28,403 nt of DNA from DATCVR01 sp036566745 (GTDB lineage: Bacteria > Actinomycetota > Actinomycetes > Jiangellales > Jiangellaceae), in assembly GCA_036566745.1 (NCBI GenBank), contig DATCVR010000404.1, positions 1-28,403 of the forward strand, in the 5' to 3' direction. Each line of letters opens with the position of its first letter. Within the stretch, counting starts at the first letter, position 1. Positions 6,866 to 15,655 of this stretch are shown in pieces. A program made the position numbers and the translations under genes. The notes beneath the pieces were generated by a model. That model did no database searches. It was given only the letters and a program-made list of their open reading frames with translations, and was not told the DNA's origin.

Positions 6866-8248
6866 ATGAAGCGGTTCGACCGGCGGCAGATGCTTCGCGG
6901 GACCATCGTGGCCGCCCCTGTGCTGGCCCTCTCGGCCTCCGCCCTCGACGCCGGCCAGCGGCCCGCCACCAGCACGGTTCCCGGCGCGGCGGTCCCGCCC
7001 GAGGGAACGGTGGTCACTCCGCCCCTTCCGGCGACGCTCCAGGTGTCGGTGGCCGACCACGGCGCCAAGGGCGACGGCACCACCGACGACACCGCCGCGA
7101 TCGTCGCGGCCCGCGATGCCGTGCTCGCCACCCGGGTCAACGACAACCAGCTCGCCGCCGAGCTGTTCTTTCCCGCCGGCATCTACCGGATCACCACTCC
7201 CGACGCCTTGCTCGCCTCGCCCACCGACGGCTCCGCCGACCAGGTGCGCGGCTACACCGTCCGGGGCATGGGCAAGCGCACCTCGGAGATCTTCTTCGAC
7301 AGCGATGCCGGCGAGACCGACGATCCGTTCGCCCACAACCTGATGACGGCCGCGAACCGGATCCGGGCGATGCGGGTGTCGAGCATCAGCTTCCGCTCCG
7401 AGAACGCCAATCAGAGCTGGATGTACTGCTGGTCGCGTGACGACGGCGACAAGAACCTCGAACAGCCGGACGTGGGCTCGGGCAGCAATCACGACGTCGT
7501 CCTCAGCGACGTCGAGTGGCGCGGCGCCTGGAAGCGGGTGATCGGCCTCGACGGCGACCAGCAGTCCAACCTCAACTCCGAGTGGGCGTTCTACAACTGC
7601 CACGTCAACAACACCGGCACGTTCGCCGACGCGTTCCTCCACTGCGGCATGAGCCCCGAGCACGACCAGCAGGACCAGTTCCTGAACTTCTGGTTCTACG
7701 CCTGCAAGTTCGAGTACGCGCACGGGACGTTGCTGAAGTTCTCCAAGGGCGGGTTCATCAACGTCTTCGGCGGCTCGTGGATCGCGGGCATCAACTCCGA
7801 CGAACCCGCCACCTTCTTCCACATGCCGGCCACCTCGCATTTCGACTCCACCCAGAACCTCGTGGTGGTCGGCACCCGGTTCGAGTTGCGCCACCACGAG
7901 GTCACCCTGCTCGACACCGCGTGGGGCGGGCCCTCGGCCCACATCACGTTCCAGAACATCTCGGACTCCGCGCTAAGCTTCCAGCCCTGGGCGGCCGATA
8001 CCAACCCGGTGCTGGTGCGCTCGGAGTCGGGCTCGATCCCCACCCTGAAGTTCCTCAACTCCGAGCTCATGGGCTACCACCGCGTGCTGGGCGCCAAGGC
8101 CGGGCAGGGCCGGGTGGTCTACGACGGATGCAACTTCGCGAACCACCCCGGCGGCGGCGTGGGCGACGACGGCTTCCTCCGGTATGCCGGCGGCCAGCCG
8201 AGCTATCGCTTCGTCGACTGCTACGGCGTCGAGGACGACAGCGCCTGA
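6866..8248 (+). CDS. Tat-exported pectate-lyase-like beta-helix protein
   Basis: 460 residues. The N-terminus, MKRFDRRQMLRG followed by a hydrophobic stretch to about residue 26, looks like a twin-arginine signal (RRQML), implying export of a folded protein. Residues about 58-110 match the start of the pectate-lyase-superfamily beta-helix (VADHGAKGDGTTDDTAAIVA, then FFPAGIYRIT), followed by repeated short beta-strand coils to the C-terminus. Families with this opening include GH28-like hydrolases, polysaccharide lyases, epimerases and phage depolymerases. The exact reaction and catalytic residues cannot be assigned. ATG 6866 is chosen because it places the Tat motif correctly; the ribosome-binding site (AGGG) is weak. 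The gene converges on the flippase gene with only 22 bases between stops, leaving no room for separate terminators. In context it is likely to act on the polysaccharide made by the surrounding genes. Confidence 0.82.
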   Translation: MKRFDRRQMLRGTIVAAPVLALSASALDAGQRPATSTVPGAAVPPEGTVVTPPLPATLQVSVADHGAKGDGTTDDTAAIVAARDAVLATRVNDNQLAAELFFPAGIYRITTPDALLASPTDGSADQVRGYTVRGMGKRTSEIFFDSDAGETDDPFAHNLMTAANRIRAMRVSSISFRSENANQSWMYCWSRDDGDKNLEQPDVGSGSNHDVVLSDVEWRGAWKRVIGLDGDQQSNLNSEWAFYNCHVNNTGTFADAFLHCGMSPEHDQQDQFLNFWFYACKFEYAHGTLLKFSKGGFINVFGGSWIAGINSDEPATFFHMPATSHFDSTQNLVVVGTRFELRHHEVTLLDTAWGGPSAHITFQNISDSALSFQPWAADTNPVLVRSESGSIPTLKFLNSELMGYHRVLGAKAGQGRVVYDGCNFANHPGGGVGDDGFLRYAGGQPSYRFVDCYGVEDDSA

Positions 8249-8270
8249 ACGTCCCCGCCCGGCGCCGAGG

Positions 8271-9521
8271 TCACCTCGACGCCGCGGGAACCGGACTGGA
8301 CAGATCGGCCCGGCGCGAGGACCGCCCGAGGTGGTACCACCCGAGGCCCGCGGAGATCGCCGCCGCGACGGCCAGCCCGGCCGACACGGCCCGCACGTCG
8401 TCCCACAGCAGCGCGGCGCCGCAGCCGAGGACGACCATCACGACGCCCACCACGGCCTTCTGCCGCGCCAGGACCCCCGCCTCACCGCGCACCTTCAACC
8501 CCAGCGTCGAGGCAGTGGCCAGCCCGATCGCGACGTACTCGAGCACGGTGAACGGCAGGACGTCACGCGCACCGTTCCACGACTCACCCAGCAACGCCGT
8601 CCCCCACGCGTCGGGCACGAGCAGTACGACCACCCCCCACGCCACGACGACCCCGCCGATGACCAGCGCCACCGAGCGGCAGGCCCGCAGGTCGGCACTG
8701 CGCGGGCGGCGCACCAGCCACGGCGTGAGCCCGAGGTGCACGTAGGCGAACACCACGTTGAGCGGCCCGAGGATGGTGCTGGCACCGCGCAGCGCACCGG
8801 CCGCTGCCGGACCGATGGCCGCCGCCGCCACGCTCGACACGGCCAGTGCGGCAGCCTGCCCCACCACCGTCCCGAACGCCATCGACTCGCTCATGTGATG
8901 ACGGGTCACCAGCGCCACGAGGCCACTCCGCACGCGCGGCCGCACGCCCATCAGGATCAGCCCCACGACCAGCGCGGCGACGGCCGACGCCAGCCAGGCC
9001 GCCATCACCGCCGGTCCGCCCAGCCCGGATCCGCCGATCAGCACCGCGGCGACCGCCACCGTCCACACCAGGTCGGACGCGAACGCCACCCCGGGCCGCC
9101 CGCTGGCCACCGCACCGAAGCGCACCGCGTCCTGCAGGCACACCACCGGCGCCGCCACTGCCACCACCAGGGCGATCGCCGTGGCCTCCCCGCCGGTCAG
9201 GGCCACCCCCACCCCGAAGACCACGGCCGCCACGACCGGCGCCACGGCCAGCAGCCCGCCAAGCACCTCCGCCGTCGCCGCCCGCGCCAGGCCCGGATCG
9301 GCGGCCAGCGCCAGCCGCGTGCCCAGGTAGGACCGGCTGACCCCGAGGACGAGGATCATCACCGCGTAGACCAGCGCGAACCGGCCGAAGGCGTCGGCAT
9401 CGAGCGCGCGCGCCACGATCACGACCGCGAGCACGTTGGACAGGCTCGACAGCCCCTGGTCGGCCACGCCCAGAAACGCAGGCCCGGCCCAGCGCCCGGC
9501 CCACCGTCGATCCGCGGTCAC
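8271..9521 (-). CDS. Wzx-like polysaccharide flippase (MOP superfamily)
   Basis: 416 residues, almost entirely hydrophobic, with about 12 predicted membrane segments. The N-terminal segment (DQGLSSLSNVLAVVIVARAL, then DADAFGRFALVY) is the typical start of Wzx/MOP-family flippases, which move undecaprenyl-linked repeat units across the cytoplasmic membrane. There are no enzymatic motifs. The start is GTG at 9519-9521, which overlaps the stop of the upstream glycosyltransferase as GTGA (9518-9521), so the two are probably translationally coupled. It is the last gene of the leftward polymerase/co-polymerase/SGNH/GT4 operon. Flippases diverge strongly in sequence, so the assignment rests on topology, the N-terminal pattern and context. 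Confidence 0.8.
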   Translation of the reverse strand: MTADRRWAGRWAGPAFLGVADQGLSSLSNVLAVVIVARALDADAFGRFALVYAVMILVLGVSRSYLGTRLALAADPGLARAATAEVLGGLLAVAPVVAAVVFGVGVALTGGEATAIALVVAVAAPVVCLQDAVRFGAVASGRPGVAFASDLVWTVAVAAVLIGGSGLGGPAVMAAWLASAVAALVVGLILMGVRPRVRSGLVALVTRHHMSESMAFGTVVGQAAALAVSSVAAAAIGPAAAGALRGASTILGPLNVVFAYVHLGLTPWLVRRPRSADLRACRSVALVIGGVVVAWGVVVLLVPDAWGTALLGESWNGARDVLPFTVLEYVAIGLATASTLGLKVRGEAGVLARQKAVVGVVMVVLGCGAALLWDDVRAVSAGLAVAAAISAGLGWYHLGRSSRRADLSSPVPAASR

Positions 9522-10720
9522 GGCGTCACCCGAGGCCTGACCAACCCGGCGACCGGGCTCGGCACGGCTGCGGCCTCGTGATAGACCTGTTCGAGCCGGT
9601 CGGCCACAACCCTCGCGGTGAACCTCTCACGGACGAGGCGCACTCCCGCGCAGCCGCACCGCCGGGCCAGCTCCTGGTCGGAGACGAGCCGCTCCACCGC
9701 CCGCGCGATGGCGCCCGGGTCGCCGTCGGGCACCACCATCCCGGCACCCGCCGCCTCGATCGCCGTCGCCAGCCCGCACGAGCGGGTGCACACGACCGGT
9801 AGCCCGGCGCCCATCGCCTCGATGAGCACCATCCCGAACGGCTCATCGACGGCCGGGTGGACCAGGATGCGCGCGGTGCTCACCCGGTCGGCGCCGTCCA
9901 GCGGCGCCGGCCCCTCGTAGCTGATGACGGGCTTGCCCTCGACGTCACCACCGGCGCGGTCTGCCCTGACGACACCGATCGCGTCGCGTACGGCCGGGCC
10001 CAGTCCTTCGTCCGGCCCGACCAGCGTGAACCGTGCCCGCACCCCTGCGGCGAGCGCGATCCGCGCGGCTTCGACGAACAACAGGGGGCGCTTACGCTCC
10101 TGCAGTCGAGACAGGAACAGGACCTCGGGAGGTCCGCCGTCCTCGTAATAGCGCAACGCCGGCGGTCCGGGCACGCCGTTGCCCAGCACCACGCCCGTCC
10201 AGGCCCGCCCGTCGAGCACGGCGTCGACCTCGCCTCGCTCGGCGTCGGTGAGCAGCAGGACCGCTCTCGCCGACGCCAACGCGGACCGGGTGAGCATCGT
10301 GTCGAGCAACGCCGCGGACCGGCGTCCGGACGGTCCGATCATGCCGTGCGGCTGGACGACGTAGGGCACGCCGTGCGCGCGTACGGTCGCCGTGGCGGGC
10401 AGGCTGGTCAGGTCACGGCCGAGGTGGATGTGGACCAGGTCGAACTGCTCCACCCGCCGCAGCAGGTAGCCGTGCAAGCCCCACGCGAGGTTGCCTGCGA
10501 ACCCGTTCCCCCGCGCGGCCGACCGGGTCCGGAACCGGATGGTCGGCAGGCCGGCGTACGTGCCCGGCCCGAGCGCGGAGCGATCACCACGGTAACCCGC
10601 CAGCAGCACCACGTCGTGTCCCCGGTCGCGCAGCTCGTGGAGCTGATTGACCGCGACCCGCAGGGGGCCACCGTAACTGCCGATCTCGTCGACGAGGTTG
10701 ACGACGTGGGCGATCTTCAT
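9518..10720 (-). CDS. GT4-family glycosyltransferase
   Basis: 400 residues with the GT-B fold pattern. The N-terminal half contains GGPLRVAVNQLHELRDRGHD and HIHLGRDLTSL. The C-terminal half contains LSRLQERKRP (203-212) and the GT4 donor-binding EX7E motif, E293PFGMVLIE301, followed by AMGAGLPVV. GT4 enzymes transfer a sugar from a nucleotide donor to a lipid-linked acceptor with retention, on the cytoplasmic face of the membrane. The donor sugar is not predictable. ATG 10720 follows a G-rich stretch (six G, 10726-10731 on the minus strand). The gap to the stop of the SGNH propeller protein is only 18 bases, so they share a transcript. Its stop overlaps the flippase start by four bases. Confidence 0.88.
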   Translation of the reverse strand: MKIAHVVNLVDEIGSYGGPLRVAVNQLHELRDRGHDVVLLAGYRGDRSALGPGTYAGLPTIRFRTRSAARGNGFAGNLAWGLHGYLLRRVEQFDLVHIHLGRDLTSLPATATVRAHGVPYVVQPHGMIGPSGRRSAALLDTMLTRSALASARAVLLLTDAERGEVDAVLDGRAWTGVVLGNGVPGPPALRYYEDGGPPEVLFLSRLQERKRPLLFVEAARIALAAGVRARFTLVGPDEGLGPAVRDAIGVVRADRAGGDVEGKPVISYEGPAPLDGADRVSTARILVHPAVDEPFGMVLIEAMGAGLPVVCTRSCGLATAIEAAGAGMVVPDGDPGAIARAVERLVSDQELARRCGCAGVRLVRERFTARVVADRLEQVYHEAAAVPSPVAGLVRPRVTP

Positions 10721-10738
10721 CGTGACCCCCCGTGCCGT

Positions 10739-13700
10739 CTACTCGAAGCGCAGGATGAGTTCCGGTCGCCCGCTCGCCGCCTGGCGCGAGTTGACCTGGA
10801 TCCAGTCCGTCCCCGGAGCCGTGATCGCCATGCTCGCGTCGCCGTCGAGCAGGCCCGCGACGACGCCGACGTTCAGCGCGATGTCGTAGGAGGTGCTCGG
10901 CACCGAGCCGCCGGTCAGCTGCCCCAGCGCCGGCCCGGTGATGGCCGGCTTGGTGTTCCACGTCACCGTCGTCTCGTCCCACGCGTTGTCGGCCACGGCG
11001 ACCTGCTGGGTCTCGACCGATCCGGCACCGGCGTTGCCGGTGGTTCGCATGCGGAGCGTCGCGGCCACCAGCTCCTGCCCGGCCGGAGCGGCCGGAACGG
11101 GGAAGCGCAGATAGGCCGTCTGCTCGGGGTCGCCTCCGACGGTGATCGACTGCGACGTGCCGAAGTTGGTGCTCTTCTGGAAGAAGTGCACGTAACTGTC
11201 GGCCGACGCGGCCACCGATTGGGTCACCGCAGCTGGCTCGACAACCGCCTCGGCCTCCGCCGACGGATCGCTGAGGTTTCCCGAGGTGTCACGGGCCACC
11301 ACGCGGTAGTACCACGTACCCACGGCCAGCCCGGCGTCGGTGGCTCCGGCGCCGGTGACCTGCGCAATCCGCGTGGCCGGCGACGGAGTGAAGCCGGCGT
11401 CGGTGGAGCGGTGCACGTCGTACCCGGCCACCTCGACGTCGTCGGTGGACGCCGTCCAGGTGAGAGCCACGTCGGCACCGGTGACCGTCGCGTCGACGCC
11501 GGCAGGCGCACTGGGCGCCGTCTCGTCCGACTGCGGTGGGTCGATGTCGGCGACCCGCTCGATGGCCAGGGCCATCCGCTGCGCAATGTAGGCGTGACCG
11601 GCGTCGTTCGGGTGCCGGCCGTCCGAGCCGACATACGTGGCCGCGTTGGCGTCGGTGATCCACGGTCGCTGCGACGACACGAGGTCGCCGTCGTCGTCGT
11701 AGATCCGCCCGGTGATGGGCGAGATGAACGGCAACCCGGCCGTGGCCGCAGCTGCCCGCAGTGTCTCGTCCGTGGCGATCGACGTCGGCCCCGCCGTCCC
11801 GGTGGGCGACCAGACACCCACCACGTAGACGTCGGCGTTCGGCGCTGCCGTGGCGAGCTGCGCGTAGAGGTCCGACGCCGCCGCCGCGATCGATGCCTGG
11901 GGCTCGAGCACGTCGTTGTACCCGGCCCAGACCACGAGCTGATCCGGGTCGTAGGGCGCGACATCGGCCGCGACCCGCTCGCCGAGCGGCACGGAGGCGC
12001 CGCTGTTGTCGGCGACGTAACCGGTGCCGCCGACCGCCTGGTTCCACGGGTCGTCCCAGTAGAGGTAGTTCGCGGCCCGCAGGATCCAGCTGTTCAGCCC
12101 GAAGGCGGTGTTGACGCCCGAGCCCGCCGTGATCGAGTCGCCGAGCACCATCCACCGGTTCGCCAGCGGTGGCGCCTTGGTCAGCGACGCACCGGCCGGC
12201 AGATAGATGCCACCGAACGGCGTGTACACGGTCTCGATCGTGATCCGGCGGGTCTGCGACGAGCCGAAGTCGACCTTGTAGACGTGTCGGCTGCCCAGGG
12301 TCGTGCCGCCGAACGGCTGCGGCAGGTCGGATACCCGTTGCCCGTCGACCTTGATCCGGACGGCTTGCGCTGCGTTGAGGTACTTGGTGTAGATCTCGAA
12401 CGACGCCGCATCGGTGACGAACTCGACGCTGTAGACCGACGGGCTGCCCCAGGTGTTGGGGTATCGCGAGGTCGGCATGTACATCTGGGTGTCCGGGAAC
12501 ACCGCGCCGAACTGCATCCCGCCGGCACCGCGATAGGTGAACCGGGGGTCGTTCGGTGCCACCAGCGTCGCGCCCGCGATCGTCGTGGTCGCGCCCAGGG
12601 TGGTCGTGACCGTGGGTGCGGGCGCCAGCGCGTCGGCGGCATTCAGGTCGAGCTCGGACGGCGCCTCGGGCACCGCGACCACCTGGGTGGCCGTCGAGCC
12701 GGCCCCGACGTTGTTGCTGCCGTCGATCGCGACGATGCGGTAGTGCCACGTCCCGGCCGGGATCGTGTTGTCGGTATACGTCAGGCCGGTGACGTCGGCG
12801 ACCTTGGTGGCCGGTCCGGGCGTGAAGGTGCTGGTAGAGCCCCTGTGCACCTGGTAGCCGGTGACGCCGACGTTGTCGGTGGCCGCGGACCAGGTCAGGT
12901 CGACCGAGCGGCCCTCGTAGATCGTGGCGCTCGGGGTGCCGGGAGCGCCCGGCGCCACCGCGTCCTGCGTGCTGGTCGACGCCTGGGCGGATGGCGTACT
13001 GGCGTTGTACTTCACGTCGAGCGCGACCACGCGGTAGTACCACGTGCCCGGCGGGCGGCCGGGATCGCTCGCCTCCGTGCCGGTGACGAACGAGATCTTC
13101 GTCGCGGCCGAGGGCGTGAAGCCCGAGGTGGCCGATCGGTGCACCTCGTAGCCAGCGACGCCGCGGTTGTCGATGGACGAGTTCCAGTCCAGGTTGACCG
13201 TGTCACCCACGGCGCTCGCCGTGAGGCTCGTCGGCGTGGACGGCGCCTGGGTGTCGGTGACCGAGGCGGGGCGACCCTGGGCGTAGTGGGTGAGGACTCG
13301 GGCTGCCGAGAGGGCGCCAGGATAGACGGCGACCTCGTCGATGCTGCCGGCGAACGCGTTGCTGGTCGGCCGCTCCGGCCACGAGTTCAGGTTGTCCTGC
13401 CCGACCCTCCAGAAGCCGGTGTACGACTGATTTCCGGTGATCGTGTTCTGGGCCACCTGGGTACCGTCGACGTAGAGCCGCATGCCGTTCGAGCCCTGCG
13501 TGGCCACCATGTGGTGCCAGTTGCCGTCGCGATAGGCCGCCTGGCTCTTGATGGTCCTGGCGCTGCCGTCGAAGGCGCCGAAGAGCAGCTGACCGCTGTT
13601 GTTCATGTAGACGTGGCGGTCGTAGTTGCCGCTGTTGCCGGTGAACGCGCTGCCGAACCCGATCAACTTGCCACCGCGGTTGGTCGTCGTGCGGAACCAC

Positions 13701-15484
13701 ATCTCGACCGAGTACTGCGTCGGAGCCTGGGCGCGCTCGACGATGGCGCTGGCGGCCTTGCCATTGCTGCCGTTGAGCGTGATCGAGCGCCCTCCGCCGG
13801 CGACGGTCGAGGCGAGGTTGAGTGTGACGCCGCCGGTGTAGTCGCCGATGTGGTCGGAGTCGGAGCTGTCGAACACTCTGGCACCGGACGTCTCGTCGAG
13901 CTTCCAGTACAGCGTGGGGTTGTCGGCCCGCACAGCAGTGGGGTAGGCGATGTCGGCTGTGGCGGCCGTGGCGCTGATCCGCGGACCCTTCGGACTGACG
14001 TTCGTGCCCTCGGAGGTTCGGATGTTGTACTCCGCCGTGACGCCCGGCCCGACCGTGTCGGTGAAGGACAGCTGCGGACGCAGCCACTGCCGCGAGCTGG
14101 CGGTGACGGTGTGGACCAGCGTCCCGTTACGGAAGAGTTCGTAGGTGACGGCGTCGTCGTCGCGGTCCCAGCCGGCCAGCCACATCACCTTGATCTTGCC
14201 GGCCTGGGTGCTGGTGGCCCGGAGGACCGGCGCGTCGACGTAGCCGGTGTCCGGAGCGAGGGCGAACCTGGTGAGGCTCTGCTGAGGCTTCTTGTTGACC
14301 TCGGTGAACTCACCGGCCACCCACAGCTGGTCGTCGCCGGCGATCACCATCGCGCGCGGCCCGAGCGCCTCACCGATGCCGTCGTTGGTGTCAGGCATCC
14401 ACGGCAGGATCTCCATGGTCTCCGTTGACTGGGCGAGCAGGTGCTGGCGGCCGTCCGGCGCGCCTTCGGGGAACCCGCCTGGCGTCGACCCGCAGTCGTG
14501 TGCGTGCGATCCGCTGTACAGCACGCCCTGGAACGGGATGGCGACCTGCGTGGCGCCGAGGCAGTTGTCCTTCCACTTCATCACGCCGGTGGCGAGCACG
14601 CCGCCGATCCGGCCGTCGAAGACACCGCCACCCGTGCCCTCGGCAGAGACGTAGAAGTTGGTCTCGTCCTTGGAGAGTCCCTTGACGACGGAGTTGTTCG
14701 GGATCCAGCCCGGATAGGTCTGGACGACCGCGCCGGTGGTCGGGTTCACCGCCACGAGGCCGCGCACGGCGCTTCCGTTGACGGTGCTGAAGTCGCCGCC
14801 GATGAAGATCTTGCCGACCTCGGGCGCGGCGAGGACCGCTCGCACGTTGAGGTTCAGCGTGGGACCGGCCGCACCCAGCACGCCCGCCGTGGAGACCATG
14901 GCGTAACGCGAGCGCGTCTGGGAGTCGACCGAGGTGAAGTCACCACCGAAGTACAGCGCGGTCGACGAGGCCGACACCGACCGCACCGTCGCGTTGACTC
15001 CCGGCCGCCGGAACGTGCTGAACGGCGTGAGCGTGCAGGTGCTGGTCTGCAGCGAGACGAGGTTGGCCACGCCGGTGCCCGCCACGTTGCTGAACGCGCC
15101 GCCGATGTAGAGCCGTGAGCCGTCGGGCGAGGCGTCCATGGCGCGGATCGTCGCGGTGAGCGAGCTGTGCGTGAACGCGGGCGCGCACGGCAGCAGCGCA
15201 CCGGTCTCGGCATCGAAGGCCGCGAAGTTGGTTCGTGGCACCTGTTGGGTGCCGGGGGCTGCGCCGGGCGGGCGCACGTTCGAGAACGTGCCGCCGACGT
15301 AGACGACTCCGTTCACGTACTCCACGGCCCAGACGATGCCGTCGGTCTGCCAGGTCGGCAGGTCGTCGGCGGTCATGGTGGGCAGTGTGGCCGCCGCTTC
15401 GGCGACCGCGGTGGTGCCCGGGAGAACACTCACCAAGGGCGCTGCCAAGGCAACAACGAGCCCAACGATTCCAGCACGGCGCAT
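10739..15484 (-). CDS. Giant secreted propeller / LamG / FN3 / SGNH esterase / DNRLRE protein
   Basis: 1581 residues. Signal peptide 1-32; propeller-like repeats 33-410 (VYVGGTFSN, LYIGGAFSN, LYFGGDFTS, IFIGGDFST and LWVAGEFTE strands); FN3-like 412-512; LamG-like 515-740 (YSVEMWFRTT, GMRLYVDGTQ); FN3 745-840 and 842-940; a beta-rich domain about 980-1100; SGNH hydrolase 1108-1312; FN3 1322-1418; DNRLRE-type 1425-1581 (ADSYVHFFQKSTNFG). SGNH residues visible: Ser1117 in VLGDSITAG, Gly1152-Gly1153 in VGGTGY, Asn1190 in AGYND, and Asp1288/His1291 in DGRHPND. The known family chemistry is hydrolysis of esters, often O-acetyl groups on glycans. It is a paralogue of the 3464-6625 protein with two further FN3 domains, the beta-rich domain and the esterase added between its FN3 and DNRLRE domains. 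ATG 15484 follows a seven-G run (15489-15495). No cell-wall sorting motif. Inferred role: binds and deacylates the cluster's polymer outside the cell. Confidence 0.9.
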   Translation of the reverse strand: MRRAGIVGLVVALAAPLVSVLPGTTAVAEAAATLPTMTADDLPTWQTDGIVWAVEYVNGVVYVGGTFSNVRPPGAAPGTQQVPRTNFAAFDAETGALLPCAPAFTHSSLTATIRAMDASPDGSRLYIGGAFSNVAGTGVANLVSLQTSTCTLTPFSTFRRPGVNATVRSVSASSTALYFGGDFTSVDSQTRSRYAMVSTAGVLGAAGPTLNLNVRAVLAAPEVGKIFIGGDFSTVNGSAVRGLVAVNPTTGAVVQTYPGWIPNNSVVKGLSKDETNFYVSAEGTGGGVFDGRIGGVLATGVMKWKDNCLGATQVAIPFQGVLYSGSHAHDCGSTPGGFPEGAPDGRQHLLAQSTETMEILPWMPDTNDGIGEALGPRAMVIAGDDQLWVAGEFTEVNKKPQQSLTRFALAPDTGYVDAPVLRATSTQAGKIKVMWLAGWDRDDDAVTYELFRNGTLVHTVTASSRQWLRPQLSFTDTVGPGVTAEYNIRTSEGTNVSPKGPRISATAATADIAYPTAVRADNPTLYWKLDETSGARVFDSSDSDHIGDYTGGVTLNLASTVAGGGRSITLNGSNGKAASAIVERAQAPTQYSVEMWFRTTTNRGGKLIGFGSAFTGNSGNYDRHVYMNNSGQLLFGAFDGSARTIKSQAAYRDGNWHHMVATQGSNGMRLYVDGTQVAQNTITGNQSYTGFWRVGQDNLNSWPERPTSNAFAGSIDEVAVYPGALSAARVLTHYAQGRPASVTDTQAPSTPTSLTASAVGDTVNLDWNSSIDNRGVAGYEVHRSATSGFTPSAATKISFVTGTEASDPGRPPGTWYYRVVALDVKYNASTPSAQASTSTQDAVAPGAPGTPSATIYEGRSVDLTWSAATDNVGVTGYQVHRGSTSTFTPGPATKVADVTGLTYTDNTIPAGTWHYRIVAIDGSNNVGAGSTATQVVAVPEAPSELDLNAADALAPAPTVTTTLGATTTIAGATLVAPNDPRFTYRGAGGMQFGAVFPDTQMYMPTSRYPNTWGSPSVYSVEFVTDAASFEIYTKYLNAAQAVRIKVDGQRVSDLPQPFGGTTLGSRHVYKVDFGSSQTRRITIETVYTPFGGIYLPAGASLTKAPPLANRWMVLGDSITAGSGVNTAFGLNSWILRAANYLYWDDPWNQAVGGTGYVADNSGASVPLGERVAADVAPYDPDQLVVWAGYNDVLEPQASIAAAASDLYAQLATAAPNADVYVVGVWSPTGTAGPTSIATDETLRAAAATAGLPFISPITGRIYDDDGDLVSSQRPWITDANAATYVGSDGRHPNDAGHAYIAQRMALAIERVADIDPPQSDETAPSAPAGVDATVTGADVALTWTASTDDVEVAGYDVHRSTDAGFTPSPATRIAQVTGAGATDAGLAVGTWYYRVVARDTSGNLSDPSAEAEAVVEPAAVTQSVAASADSYVHFFQKSTNFGTSQSITVGGDPEQTAYLRFPVPAAPAGQELVAATLRMRTTGNAGAGSVETQQVAVADNAWDETTVTWNTKPAITGPALGQLTGGSVPSTSYDIALNVGVVAGLLDGDASMAITAPGTDWIQVNSRQAASGRPELILRFE

Positions 15485-15655
15485 GACGCCCCCCCTTTAC
15501 CCCGCGGCGCGCGAACGCCTCGAGGTCCCCCCAACTGACGCCAAACCGCGTCGTGGCCGCATGCTACTGCCCGCAGGTGAAAGTCGCCACTTGTCCGCGT
15601 ATTGCCCGACTGGGCGGTACCCGTGAAGGTTGTGATCGACTGGGCGCGATGGGGG
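15485..15655 (-). promoter_or_regulatory. Upstream region of the SGNH propeller gene
   Basis: 171 bases between the co-polymerase stop and the giant gene's start. On the minus strand TAGCAT (15561-15566) is a possible -10, with no good -35 at the expected distance. A seven-G run (15489-15495) sits in the ribosome-binding position. The gap is long enough for a separate promoter inside the operon, but I see no terminator-like hairpin. Confidence 0.25.

Noticed and set aside
9857..14428. 1523-codon open frame on the plus strand
   Set aside because: It is antisense to the GT4 and SGNH propeller genes, with low-complexity Arg/Gly/Val composition and no recognisable domain.
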